NCBI GenBank assembly: GCA_902763365.1
Contig: CACWRT010000015.1
Location: 1-34,924, forward strand
Length of the DNA: 34,924 nt
Origin: an uncultured Ruminococcus sp.
Lineage (GTDB): Bacteria; Bacillota; Clostridia; Oscillospirales; Acutalibacteraceae
Reading direction: 5' to 3'
The notes beneath the pieces were generated by a model that was not told where the DNA came from, did not search any database, and saw nothing but the letters and a program-made list of their open reading frames with translations. Shown here piece by piece: positions 23,942 through 32,915 of this stretch (positions are counted from its first letter, which is position 1; the number at the start of each line of letters is the position of its first letter). A program made the translations under genes and the position numbers.

Positions 23942-25426
23942 TTAAAGATTTGTATAACCCATAAGGCTCATATCTACTTCTCTTGCGCAATCTCTTCCGT
24001 CACGAATTGCTCTGACCACAAGGGACTGACCGCTGTGCATATCTCCGGCAGTAAAAACATTTTCTGTACTTGTCTGATGAGTGCCCTTTTCTGAGGCAAC
24101 ATTTGAACGAGCGTCAGTTTCTGTTCCGAAAGCGTCCGTAACATACTTTTCGCTTCCTAAAAAGCCTGCCGCGATCAGAACAAGCTCTGCATCAACTGTA
24201 CGCTCACTGCCCTCAACAGGCTTCATCAACATTCTGCCTGTTTTTTCATCCTTTTCAGGACGCAGATCAATAAGTACAGCTGCTTTCAGATCACCGTTTT
24301 CATCCTTGCAGAACTCTTTGACGGTAACCTGATAGATTCTCGGGTCATTTCCGTACACCTCTGCCGCTTCTTCCTGTCCGTAATCAGTTTTGCGGATCCT
24401 TGGCCACTGAGGCCATGGATTGTTTGCGCTTCTCTTCTCGGGCAGCTCGGGCATCATTTCAAGCTGTAAAATGCTCTTTGCGCCATGACGTACACAAGTT
24501 CCTACACAGTCGTTTCCTGTATCGCCGCCGCCGATAACTATAACATTCTTGTCCTTGGCAGAAATACAGCCTTCGGGCGATGTACCGTTATCAAGCAGTG
24601 CTTTTGTGGTTGAACTGAGAAAGTCCACTGCAAAGTATATCCCCTTTGCATCCCTTCCCTCTGCATTTATATTCCTGGGATTTGATGCGCCGCAGGCAAG
24701 AACAACTCTGTCAAAGCTTTCCATTATTTCCTCTGCTGTAATATCAACGCCTATATTAACACCTGTACGGAAAACTACGCCTTCCTCTTCCATTATGCGT
24801 ATTCTGCGTTCAATGATACTTTTTTCAAGCTTCATATTCGGTATGCCGTACATCAGAAGTCCTCCCGGACGGTCACTGCGTTCAAATACAGTAACGCTGT
24901 GACCTCGTCTGTTAAGCTGATCTGCTGCCGCAAGTCCGGCAGGGCCTGAACCAACAACGGCAACAGTCTTGCCTGTTCTGACCTTTGGTGGCTGCGCTTT
25001 TGCATAGCCCAGGGCATAGGCTTTTTCTACTATTGCGTATTCATTGTTTCTTACAGTTACCGGATCGCCCTCTGCACCGCAGGTACAGGCTTTTTCGCAT
25101 AATGCCGGACATACCCTTGAGGTGAACTCCGGAAAGTTATTCGTCATTCTCAGACGATCGTAAGCAAGCTTCCATGCTCCTCTGTACAGCAGATCGTTCC
25201 ACTCGGGAATAAGATTGTTCAGCGGACAGCCTGAGATCATTCCGCCTATCATCATTCCCGACTGACAAAACGGTACTCCGCACTCCATACATCTTCCTGC
25301 CTGACATTTCTGATCCGTTTCGCTCAGCGGCTTATGAAATTCATTATAGTTGCTTATACGTTCTCTTATCGGGAAGGCAGCCGCTTCTTCTCTTTCATAC
25401 TCTAAAAATCCTGTTGGTTTTCCCAT
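23942..25426 (-). CDS. gltD: Glutamate synthase (NADPH) small subunit
   Basis: Supplies electrons from NADPH through FAD and Fe-S clusters to the large subunit. 494 aa. The N-terminal cysteine-rich region (CQAGRCMECGVPFCQSG ... CPLNNLIPEW ... CPALCEKACTCG) binds [4Fe-4S] clusters; GSGPAGLAAADQLNRRGH (about residue 157) binds FAD and VIGGGDTGNDCVGT binds NADPH; the C-terminal TAGDMHSGQSLVVRAI motif is typical. The ribosome binding site AAGGAGG overlaps the gltB stop region, so the two subunits are translated from one message in the order gltB-gltD. Confidence 0.96.
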   Translation of the reverse strand: MGKPTGFLEYEREEAAAFPIRERISNYNEFHKPLSETDQKCQAGRCMECGVPFCQSGMMIGGMISGCPLNNLIPEWNDLLYRGAWKLAYDRLRMTNNFPEFTSRVCPALCEKACTCGAEGDPVTVRNNEYAIVEKAYALGYAKAQPPKVRTGKTVAVVGSGPAGLAAADQLNRRGHSVTVFERSDRPGGLLMYGIPNMKLEKSIIERRIRIMEEEGVVFRTGVNIGVDITAEEIMESFDRVVLACGASNPRNINAEGRDAKGIYFAVDFLSSTTKALLDNGTSPEGCISAKDKNVIVIGGGDTGNDCVGTCVRHGAKSILQLEMMPELPEKRSANNPWPQWPRIRKTDYGQEEAAEVYGNDPRIYQVTVKEFCKDENGDLKAAVLIDLRPEKDEKTGRMLMKPVEGSERTVDAELVLIAAGFLGSEKYVTDAFGTETDARSNVASEKGTHQTSTENVFTAGDMHSGQSLVVRAIRDGRDCAREVDMSLMGYTNL

Positions 25427-25437
25427 GATGATCCTCC

Positions 25438-28400
25438 TTATCCGTTCCCGGTAAGGTCATAGAAAGCTTCTATGCGTGCTTCCTCTTCGGAAAGTCCCTT
25501 ACCCTCGTATTCTGCTATTTTTTCGGTAATTTTCTTATAATCATGCGGGATTATCTTCTTGAACTTCGGCAGATAATTCTGAAAATCATCAAGTATTCTC
25601 CTGCCTTTTTCCGAACCTGTCTCCTTTATATGCTCTTCTATCATAGATTTCAGTTTTTCGATATCGGCTTTTTCACTCAGTTCGGATACTTCCACAAGCT
25701 CCTTATTAAGCTTTCTGTACAAGTCCCTGTCCTCATCAAGAACGTAGGCTATACCGCCTGACATACCTGCGGCAAAGTTTTTGCCTGTTTTGCCAAGTAC
25801 AACGGCATATCCGCCCGTCATATATTCACAGCCGTGATCTCCTACACCCTCAACTACAGCGGACGCACCTGAATTGCGCACGCAGAATCTTTCACCTGCA
25901 ACACCGTTTATAAACGCCTTTCCGCTTGTGGCACCGTAAAGCGCTACATTTCCGATAATGATATTATCCTCGGCTTTGAAACGGCTTTCTTTTGGCGGAT
26001 AAACAACAAGCTTTCCTCCGGACAGACCCTTACCGAAATAGTCATTGCTTTCACCCTCAAGCTCAAGCGTAACTCCCGAAGGAATAAATGCGCCGAAGCT
26101 CTGACCTCCTGCGCCCTTGCAGCAGATCTTATATGTATCTTCCTTGAGAGACTTGCCGAACTTCCTTGTAACTTCCGAACCGAAGGCTGTTCCAAGAGAA
26201 CGGTCGGTATTTTTAATATCAAGCGTCATACTCTTTGCATTGCCCTTTTTGAATGAGGCTCCCAGCTTCTTTTCTATCTCTTTTTCGTCAAGGGTTTCAG
26301 ACAGGCAGAAATCATAGACATTCTTATCGTTATAAACTATCTTTTCCTTTAGATCGCAGTCCAGTATTGCGGAAAGGTCTATCTTCTTTTCCCTGTCACT
26401 CAGACCATCCCTCACTTTCAGCAGATCCGTTCTGCCCACAAGCTCATCAACCGTGCGGACACCAAGTCTTGCCATATATTCACGCAGCTCCTGCGCAATA
26501 AATCTCATAAAGTTCACTACATATTCAGGCTTTCCGCTGAAACGTTTTCTGAGTTCGGGATTCTGTGTGGCAACACCAAAGGGACAGGTATCAAGATTGC
26601 ACACTCTCATCATTGCACAGCCTAAGGTTACAAGCGGTGCAGTTGCAAAACCGAATTCCTCCGCGCCGAGAATAGCTGCTACAGCAACGTCACGGCCTGT
26701 CATAAGCTTACCGTCGGTTTCTATAACTACCCTGTTTCTCAGTCCGTTCATGATAAGCGTCTGGTGCGCTTCCGCAAGACCAAGCTCCCATGGCAGACCC
26801 GCATTATGTATTGAGCTTCCCGGCGCTGCGCCTGTACCTCCGTCATAGCCGGAGATCAGTATTACCTGCGCTCCTGCCTTGGCAACACCTGCGGCTACCG
26901 TTCCGACCCCACATTCCGAAACGAGTTTTACGGATATGCGTGACTTTTTGTTAGCATTTTTCAGGTCATATATAAGCTGTGCAAGGTCTTCTATTGAATA
27001 AATATCATGATGCGGCGGCGGGGATATCAGTGATACACCGGGGGTAGAATGTCTTGTTGCGGCGATCCACGGATATACCTTTTTGCCGGGAAGATGTCCG
27101 CCCTCGCCGGGCTTCGCGCCCTGAGCCATCTTTATCTGTATCTCATCAGCCGAATTCAGATATTCGGATGTTACTCCGAAACGTCCCGAAGCCACCTGTT
27201 TTATTGCAGAACATCTGTTCTTTGCAGTTCCTTTTGTCAGCAGACGCTCACTGCTTTCGCCGCCTTCGCCTGAATTTGACTTTCCGTGAAGCAGGTTCAT
27301 AGCAAGGGCTAAGGCCTCGTGCGCTTCCTGTGAGATCGAACCATATGACATTGCACCCGTCTTGAATCTCTTTACAATAGAATCAACGCTTTCCACCTCA
27401 TCAAGAGGAACGCTTTCGGTGGGATAGTTGAAATCAAACAGTCCTCTTATATGTACAGGTCTTATCTCCTCATTTATTCTGCGGGTATAATCCTTGAAAA
27501 GCTCATAGCTGCCTGTACGTGCGGCATACTGTAAAGTATGTATCGTAACCGGATCATACAGATGCTCTTCCCTGCCGCTGCGCAGCTTATGCTCACCTCT
27601 TGATACTATCTCGGAATTTGTTTCAAGGCTCAGCGGGTCAAATGCCGCTGTATGAAGCCGATCGGCATTTTCTTCTATATCTTCAAGAGTTATACCGCCT
27701 ATGCGGCTTACTGTACCTGTGAAGTACTCATCAATAACTTCTTTGCCGATACCCACAGCTTCAAATATCTGTGAGCCCTGATATGACTGTATTGTAGAAA
27801 TACCCATCTTTGACGCTATCTTTACAATGCCGTGGAGAACTGCTCTGTTATAGTCGTCAACAGCAGCATAATAGTCCTTATCAAGCAAGTCGTCATGTAT
27901 AAGCTCATGTATTGTTTCCTGCGCAAGGTAGGGGTTTACTGCGCTTGCTCCGTATCCTAAAAGCGCCGCAAAATGATGTACCTCTCTTGGCTCACCGCTT
28001 TCAAGTATCACTGCAAGGGATGTCCTTCTCTTAGTTGCAACAAGATGCCTGTGCAAAGCTGATACAGCAAGCAGCGAGGGTATTGCAACATGGTTCTCGT
28101 CAACCCCTCTGTCGGACAGGATAAGTATATTTGCTCCGTCATTATATGCCTTATCCGCCTCAAGGTAAAGACGCTTTATAGCTTTTGAAAGCCTTGTGTT
28201 CTTGTAGTACAATATGGGAATAACAGCTACCTTGAATCCGCTTACCTTCATATTCTTGAGCTTCAGTATATCTGTGGAGGTAAGTATGGGATTGTTAACT
28301 TTTATTACCTTACAATTTTCGGGACGTTCTTCAAGAATGTTTCCGTCCTCACCGATATATACTGTGGTAGATGTAACTACCTCTTCCCTTATTGCGTCTA

Positions 28401-29964
28401 TAGGCGGATTCGTTACCTGCGCAAAAAGCTGCTTGAAATAATTGAACAGCGGCTGAGGCTGATCAGACAGCACTGCAAGCGGCGTATCGACTCCCATTGC
28501 TGTAATAGGTTCACTGCCGTTTTCCGCCATTGGCAGTATCTCTTTCATTATCTCTTCATATGTATAGCCAAATGCTTTCTGAAGCTTCTTGCGTTCTTCA
28601 CGGTGATGCTCTTCAACCTTGGAGTTGGGGATCCTGAGTTCACTGAGCTTGACCAGATTACTGTCAAGCCACTCACCGTAGGGCTGACGGGATGCGTAAT
28701 ACTCTTTCAGTTCGTCATCATCTATAACTCTTCCCTTAACAGTATCCACAAGAAGCATTTTGCCCGGACGGAGTCTTTCTTTTGTTACTATTCTCTCGGC
28801 AGGAACAGGAAGCGCTCCTACCTCTGAAGAAAGGATAAGATAACCGTCGTCAGTTATATAATATCTTGAGGGACGCAGACCGTTTCTGTCCAGAACAGCG
28901 CCCATGATATCGCCGTCTGAAAACAGTATGGACGCAGGTCCGTCCCAAGGCTCCATCATTGTGGCATAGTACTGATAAAAGTCCTTTTTTGTGCGGCTCA
29001 TGGTATGATTTCTGTCCCAGGGTTCGGGTATGGTTATCATTACTGCCAGCGGCAGATCCATTCCGCTCATAACCAAGAACTCAAGCGTATTGTCAAGCAT
29101 CGCGGAGTCAGAACCTTCGGTATTAACTACGGGTATCACCTTATCAAGATCGCCCTTGAGATGCTCGGAACGCATTATTTCTTCTCTTGCAAGCATTTTA
29201 TCGGCATTGCCTTTTATAGTATTTATTTCGCCGTTATGAACTATCATCCTGTTGGGATGAGCTCTCTGCCAGCTGGGATTTGTGTTTGTTGAAAAACGCG
29301 AATGTACCATCGCTATCGCCGATTCAAAATCCTCGTCACGAAGATCTGTAAAGAACCTTCTCAGATCACCGACAAGGAACATTCCTTTATATACTATGGT
29401 TCTGCATGACAGAGAAACAACATAGGTATCCTCGTTGCTCTGTTCAAATTCACGCCTTGCAACATATAATCTTCGGTCAAAGTCTATGCCCTTTTTAACT
29501 CCATCAGGTCTTTTGATAAAGCACTGCTGTATGTCAGGCATACAGTCATAGGCTCTCTGACCTATCACAGATGTATCGGAAGGCACTTTTCTCCAGCCCA
29601 GTATCTCAAGTCCCTCTTTGCGGGCTATTATTTCAAACATTTTCTTTGCCTGATTCCTCAGAAGCTCTTTCTGCGGAAAGAAAAACATTCCGACCGCATA
29701 ATCCCTCTCTTCACCTAATATGATGCCTTCCCGGGCTGCTGCCTTTTTAAAGAACTTATGGGATATCTGTACAAGAATACCTACGCCGTCGCCTGTTTTG
29801 CCGTCAGCGTCCTTGCCTGCACGATGCTCAAGTGTTTCTACAATAGTAAGTGCGTCATTTACGGTTTTATGTGATCTGATACCTTTGATATTGACTACTG
29901 CTCCTATTCCGCAGTTGTCATGCTCAAAGGATGGGTCGTAAAGACTGTGTCCGGGGTTAATCAT
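25438..29964 (-). CDS. gltB: Glutamate synthase large subunit
   Basis: Makes two glutamates from glutamine and 2-oxoglutarate. 1508 aa, full length. A 17-residue propeptide ends before Cys18 (DN-CGIGAVVNIKG), the glutaminase nucleophile of the N-terminal GATase II domain. A central domain, the FMN-binding synthase domain (PGEGGHLPGKKVYPWIA ... SGYDGGTGAAPGSSI) and a Cys cluster (CAMMRVCNLDTCPFG) for the 3Fe-4S centre follow. The C-terminal GXGXG beta-helix repeats are present. The start at MINPGHSLYD has AAAGGACG upstream; the 14-residue longer form begins before it. A 5' leader of about 280 nt precedes the gene. Confidence 0.96.
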   Translation of the reverse strand: MINPGHSLYDPSFEHDNCGIGAVVNIKGIRSHKTVNDALTIVETLEHRAGKDADGKTGDGVGILVQISHKFFKKAAAREGIILGEERDYAVGMFFFPQKELLRNQAKKMFEIIARKEGLEILGWRKVPSDTSVIGQRAYDCMPDIQQCFIKRPDGVKKGIDFDRRLYVARREFEQSNEDTYVVSLSCRTIVYKGMFLVGDLRRFFTDLRDEDFESAIAMVHSRFSTNTNPSWQRAHPNRMIVHNGEINTIKGNADKMLAREEIMRSEHLKGDLDKVIPVVNTEGSDSAMLDNTLEFLVMSGMDLPLAVMITIPEPWDRNHTMSRTKKDFYQYYATMMEPWDGPASILFSDGDIMGAVLDRNGLRPSRYYITDDGYLILSSEVGALPVPAERIVTKERLRPGKMLLVDTVKGRVIDDDELKEYYASRQPYGEWLDSNLVKLSELRIPNSKVEEHHREERKKLQKAFGYTYEEIMKEILPMAENGSEPITAMGVDTPLAVLSDQPQPLFNYFKQLFAQVTNPPIDAIREEVVTSTTVYIGEDGNILEERPENCKVIKVNNPILTSTDILKLKNMKVSGFKVAVIPILYYKNTRLSKAIKRLYLEADKAYNDGANILILSDRGVDENHVAIPSLLAVSALHRHLVATKRRTSLAVILESGEPREVHHFAALLGYGASAVNPYLAQETIHELIHDDLLDKDYYAAVDDYNRAVLHGIVKIASKMGISTIQSYQGSQIFEAVGIGKEVIDEYFTGTVSRIGGITLEDIEENADRLHTAAFDPLSLETNSEIVSRGEHKLRSGREEHLYDPVTIHTLQYAARTGSYELFKDYTRRINEEIRPVHIRGLFDFNYPTESVPLDEVESVDSIVKRFKTGAMSYGSISQEAHEALALAMNLLHGKSNSGEGGESSERLLTKGTAKNRCSAIKQVASGRFGVTSEYLNSADEIQIKMAQGAKPGEGGHLPGKKVYPWIAATRHSTPGVSLISPPPHHDIYSIEDLAQLIYDLKNANKKSRISVKLVSECGVGTVAAGVAKAGAQVILISGYDGGTGAAPGSSIHNAGLPWELGLAEAHQTLIMNGLRNRVVIETDGKLMTGRDVAVAAILGAEEFGFATAPLVTLGCAMMRVCNLDTCPFGVATQNPELRKRFSGKPEYVVNFMRFIAQELREYMARLGVRTVDELVGRTDLLKVRDGLSDREKKIDLSAILDCDLKEKIVYNDKNVYDFCLSETLDEKEIEKKLGASFKKGNAKSMTLDIKNTDRSLGTAFGSEVTRKFGKSLKEDTYKICCKGAGGQSFGAFIPSGVTLELEGESNDYFGKGLSGGKLVVYPPKESRFKAEDNIIIGNVALYGATSGKAFINGVAGERFCVRNSGASAVVEGVGDHGCEYMTGGYAVVLGKTGKNFAAGMSGGIAYVLDEDRDLYRKLNKELVEVSELSEKADIEKLKSMIEEHIKETGSEKGRRILDDFQNYLPKFKKIIPHDYKKITEKIAEYEGKGLSEEEARIEAFYDLTGNG

Positions 29965-30089
29965 ATAGATCGTCCTTTCTTTTGTCTGATTGTTTCTGCT
30001 TTTCATCTTTACCTTTTGAGTAATTTCAGTTTTCTGTGTCTCCGACTAAAGTATGTTTAGCTGCATTTCAAAGCCAAAAAACTTAAAAT

Positions 30090-30133
30090 CCGCATAAAAG
30101 TCATAAAAAGCAAATAATAAGATAATTATGCGG
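30090..30133 (-). promoter_or_regulatory. Terminator-like hairpin in the gltB leader
   Basis: On the minus strand CCGCATAA (30133-30126) is complementary to TTATGCGG (30097-30090), followed by ATTTTAAGTTTTTT. It lies between the promoter and the gltB ribosome binding site, so it could attenuate transcription. The loop is 28 nt and AT-rich. Confidence 0.5.
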
Positions 30134-30139
30134 GTCAAG

Positions 30140-30241
30140 GGGCTCGAGCTCCTTGCAGGGTGCAGGGACAGCGCCCCTGCCCGCCGGAGGCATTTAAAAC
30201 AGAACTGACCAATGCGAGCGCTGTTACCAAAAGCCCGCCGG
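30140..30241. repeat. GC-rich element in the gltB leader
   Basis: A GC-rich island in an AT-rich region. On the plus strand GCCCGCCGG occurs twice (30179-30187 and 30233-30241), and GCAGGG/CCCTGC can pair near 30161-30180. An open frame on the minus strand through it has no ribosome binding site. It may be the remnant of another dispersed repeat; the family is not identified. Confidence 0.5.
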
Positions 30242-30254
30242 TGCTATAGTGGTT

Positions 30255-30283
30255 ATTATAAAACGTTGACAAGGATTTGTCAA
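30255..30283 (-). promoter_or_regulatory. Perfect-consensus promoter of gltBD
   Basis: On the minus strand: TTGACA (30278-30283), 17-bp spacer, TATAAT (30255-30260). Transcription would start near 30248, giving a leader of about 280 nt before the gltB ATG. Confidence 0.88.
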
Positions 30284-30395
30284 TAGAAAAATGCAACTTT
30301 TTTATATTATCATTCATTTTTAAGCCTTTTTTAGCAAATAACCAAGGTTTTTGAATCTATTTTGCAAGAAGAATAAAAAAAAATGCAAAAAGGTA

Positions 30396-30424
30396 TTGAC
30401 AAATCGTTTCAGAAGGAGTATACT
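30396..30424 (+). promoter_or_regulatory. Promoter of glnN
   Basis: TTGACA (30396-30401), 17-bp spacer, TATACT (30419-30424), giving a leader of about 77 nt. Confidence 0.85.
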
Positions 30425-30432
30425 TCAACTAT

Positions 30433-30466
30433 CGCAGCAAGGGCGCTGTAAGCAATGGGGCTTACA
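30433..30466 (+). promoter_or_regulatory. glnN leader hairpin with AATGGG loop
   Basis: AGGGCGCTGTAAGC pairs with GCTTACAGCGTCCT (14 bp, one G-U) around a six-base loop AATGGG, followed by TATCTGTTTTC. The loop has A at position 1 and G at position 4, the signature of RNA hairpins bound by ANTAR-domain antiterminators, which control nitrogen genes in many bacteria. Only one such hairpin is seen, while the classic target has two. Confidence 0.55.
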
Positions 30467-30507
30467 GCGTCCTTATCTGTTTTCAAATTATTACAGGAGT
30501 GATAAAT

Positions 30508-32601
30508 ATGGCAAAAGTTACAGAGATCTTCGGAAGTATGGTATTCAACGACCGAAAAATGCAGGAGCGTCTGCCCCACAGTACTTACAAGGCTCTTAAA
30601 AAAACTATTAAAAACGGCGAGCCCCTTGACATCAGCGTTGCAAATGCAGTTGCAAATGCAATGAAGGACTGGGCAGTCGAAATGGGATGCACTCACTACA
30701 CACACTGGTTCCAGCCTATGACAGGGGTAACCGCAGAAAAGCACGACAGCTTTATCTGCCCCACCTCAGAAGGCGAGATCATTATGGAATTTTCGGGCAA
30801 AGAGCTTATCAAAGGTGAGCCGGACGCATCAAGCTTCCCCTCGGGCGGTATTCGCGCAACATTTGAAGCCAGAGGCTATACAACATGGGATCCGACTTCA
30901 CCCGCATTTATCCGCGATAAAACATTATATATTCCAACAGCATTCTGCTCATATACAGGAGAGGTGCTGGATAAGAAAACCCCCCTGCTGCGTTCTATGG
31001 AAAGACTGAGTAATGTTGCAGTAAAGCTTCTGCATCTTCTCGGAAAGAAAGATGTTACAAGAGTTACCACTACAGTAGGTCCCGAGCAGGAATACTTCCT
31101 TATTGATAAGACAATGTATGACAAACGCCCCGACCTTATCTACACAGGCCGCACATTATTCGGTGCGCCAGCTCCAAAGGGTCAGGAGCTTGAGGATCAT
31201 TATTTCGGCTCAATAAAAACAAGGGTTTCCGATTTCATGAATGACCTTGACGAGCAGCTCTGGAAGCTTGGTATACTTGCAAAAACAAAGCATAATGAAG
31301 TAGCTCCTTCACAGCATGAGCTTGCGCCTGTATTTACTACTTCAAACATAGCTACCGACCACAATGAACTTACAATGGAAGTCATGAAGAAAACTGCCGA
31401 AAAACATGGTCTTGTATGTCTTCTCCACGAAAAGCCCTTTGCAGGTGTAAACGGTTCGGGCAAGCATAATAACTGGTCTATCTCAACAAATACAGGCGAA
31501 AATCTTCTTGACCCCGGCAAGCATCCCGAAGATAATCTGCAATTCCAGCTTTTCCTTGCAGCTGTAGTAAAAGCAGTGCATGAATATCAGGATCTTCTCA
31601 GACTTACCGTTGCATCAGCAGGAAATGACCACAGACTTGGCGCTAATGAAGCTCCGCCTGCTATCATATCCATGTATTTGGGCGACGACCTGGGTGCGCT
31701 TGTAGATTCCGTTATAAACGGTACAAAGTTCACAAGCAGCGGAAAACCCGATATGCTGACAGGTGTTGACGTTCTCCCCGACTTCAAAAAAGACACCTCG
31801 GACAGAAACCGTACTTCTCCGTTTGCATTTACGGGCAACAAGTTTGAATTCAGGGCGCTGGGCTCTTCCCTGAACATTGCCTGCCCCAACTATATGCTCA
31901 ATACAATGGTAGCAGAAGAACTTTCACAGTTCTATGACGAGCTGAAGGATTCACAAGACCTTGAAACAGCACTGAAAGAGCTTATTAAACGTACATTTAC
32001 GGAACATCAGAATATCATCTTCAACGGCGACAACTATTCCGATGAATGGGTTGCAGAAGCCGAAAGAAGAGGTCTTTGCAATTACCGTTCCCTGCCCGAG
32101 GCAATGGCGCACTACGTTGACAGGAAAAATATCGACCTCTTTGTTAAAAACGGCATTGTATCCGAAGCCGAGATACGCGCAAGATATGAGATCGAGCTGG
32201 AACACTATTACAAGCAGCTCAGGATCGAAGCGCTTACCATGGTCGATATGGCGGAAAAGAATATTACTCCCGCAGTTATCGCCTTTATAAACAAGCTCAG
32301 CGACGCTGCGTCAGCGAAAAAGTCTCTTAACAGCAGCTACTCAATTTATGCAGAAACAAAGCTTATAGAAAAGCTTTCAGATGAACTTGAAGCTTTCGTA
32401 AAGAAAACAGACGAACTAAAAGTTTCCATTGATAAGGCAGCAGATCTCGAAAACGATAATCTTACCCGCGCAAAATATTATCGTGAAACCGTATTCGGTC
32501 TTATGAACGAACTTCGTTCGATCGGCGACTCAATGGAGAGCAGTACTTCCGCAAAATACTGGCCCTACCCATCCTACGGCGAGATCCTCTTCAGCGTTTA
32601 A
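30508..32601 (+). CDS. glnN: Type III glutamine synthetase
   Basis: ATP-dependent ammonia assimilation into glutamine. 697 aa, the size of the GlnN (GSIII) class and far larger than GSI. Seen: AVEMGCTHYTHWFQPMTG near the N-terminus, the FEARGYTTWDPTSP stretch, VGPEQEYFLID with metal-binding glutamates, HNEVAPSQHELAP, and the class signature LHEKPFAGVNGSGKHNNWS followed by DHRLGANEAPPAI. The start at MAKVTEIFGS has AGGAG eight bases upstream. It is divergent from gltBD and upstream of the Amt-PII gene. The dispersed palindromic element begins on the last base of its stop codon. Confidence 0.96.
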   Translation: MAKVTEIFGSMVFNDRKMQERLPHSTYKALKKTIKNGEPLDISVANAVANAMKDWAVEMGCTHYTHWFQPMTGVTAEKHDSFICPTSEGEIIMEFSGKELIKGEPDASSFPSGGIRATFEARGYTTWDPTSPAFIRDKTLYIPTAFCSYTGEVLDKKTPLLRSMERLSNVAVKLLHLLGKKDVTRVTTTVGPEQEYFLIDKTMYDKRPDLIYTGRTLFGAPAPKGQELEDHYFGSIKTRVSDFMNDLDEQLWKLGILAKTKHNEVAPSQHELAPVFTTSNIATDHNELTMEVMKKTAEKHGLVCLLHEKPFAGVNGSGKHNNWSISTNTGENLLDPGKHPEDNLQFQLFLAAVVKAVHEYQDLLRLTVASAGNDHRLGANEAPPAIISMYLGDDLGALVDSVINGTKFTSSGKPDMLTGVDVLPDFKKDTSDRNRTSPFAFTGNKFEFRALGSSLNIACPNYMLNTMVAEELSQFYDELKDSQDLETALKELIKRTFTEHQNIIFNGDNYSDEWVAEAERRGLCNYRSLPEAMAHYVDRKNIDLFVKNGIVSEAEIRARYEIELEHYYKQLRIEALTMVDMAEKNITPAVIAFINKLSDAASAKKSLNSSYSIYAETKLIEKLSDELEAFVKKTDELKVSIDKAADLENDNLTRAKYYRETVFGLMNELRSIGDSMESSTSAKYWPYPSYGEILFSV

Positions 32602-32703
32602 CCGGCGAGCCGCCGGTCGCTTAACGCGGGTATCGCTCCGCTTCGCATCCGCTCTTAACTCGTTGTTCAGGGTTCACTGCCCGCGTATCAAGCTTTATAT
32701 GCG
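32601..32703 (+). repeat. Dispersed palindromic element, full copy (F)
   Basis: Begins on the last base of the glnN stop codon. 5' hairpin CCGGCG-AGC-CGCCGG (32602-32616), outer arms ACGCGGG (32624-32630) and CCCGCGT (32680-32686), then AAGCTTTATATGCGGC. Same orientation as glnN. The 63-nt arm-to-arm length matches the other full copies; base changes lie mainly inside. Confidence 0.85.
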
Positions 32704-32915
32704 GCAGGCGAAAGCAACAATTCAATTTAAGAAGTTTGGAAAGCAAATAAAAGCAGAATAAAGATAAGCGTAAAAGTTTCGCAGTGTCAAGCAGAAGCAG
32801 CGGACAAAAGAATAATAATAAAGCTAAAGCACAAAGGCGTGCATACACAAACCCGAAGGATTATTCCAGAGGCGAAAGTGTATGCGCGCTGTTTATTTTA
32901 ATCGGAGGGATAAAT
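32602..32915 (+). other. Gap between glnN and the Amt-PII gene
   Basis: Element copy F occupies the first 100 bases. The next 130 bases are A-rich with no convincing promoter (a weak TTGGAA-17-TAAAGA at 32736). The last 80 hold a long stem before the ribosome binding site. The upstream in-frame codons from 32784 are not considered coding because the good site is at 32916. Confidence 0.7.
32837..32889 (+). promoter_or_regulatory. Terminator-like hairpin in the Amt-PII leader
   Basis: GCGTGCATACAC (32837-32848) pairs with GTGTATGCGCGC (32878-32889), 12 bp with one G-U, followed by TGTTTATTTTAATC and then the GGAGGG ribosome binding site. It is placed to attenuate transcription or translation of the transporter. 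Confidence 0.55.

Larger units (their letters stand above)
29965..30507. other. Divergent regulatory region gltB / glnN
   Basis: Holds two divergent consensus-like promoters (30255-30283 minus; 30396-30424 plus), a long gltB leader containing a terminator-like hairpin and a GC-rich element, and a short glnN leader with one strong hairpin. No gene is seen. Confidence 0.85.

Noticed and set aside
30135-30317. 60-aa minus-strand frame across the GC-rich element in the gltB leader
   Set aside because: It spans the perfect gltB promoter and has no ribosome binding site; the sequence is better seen as leader RNA or a repeat remnant.
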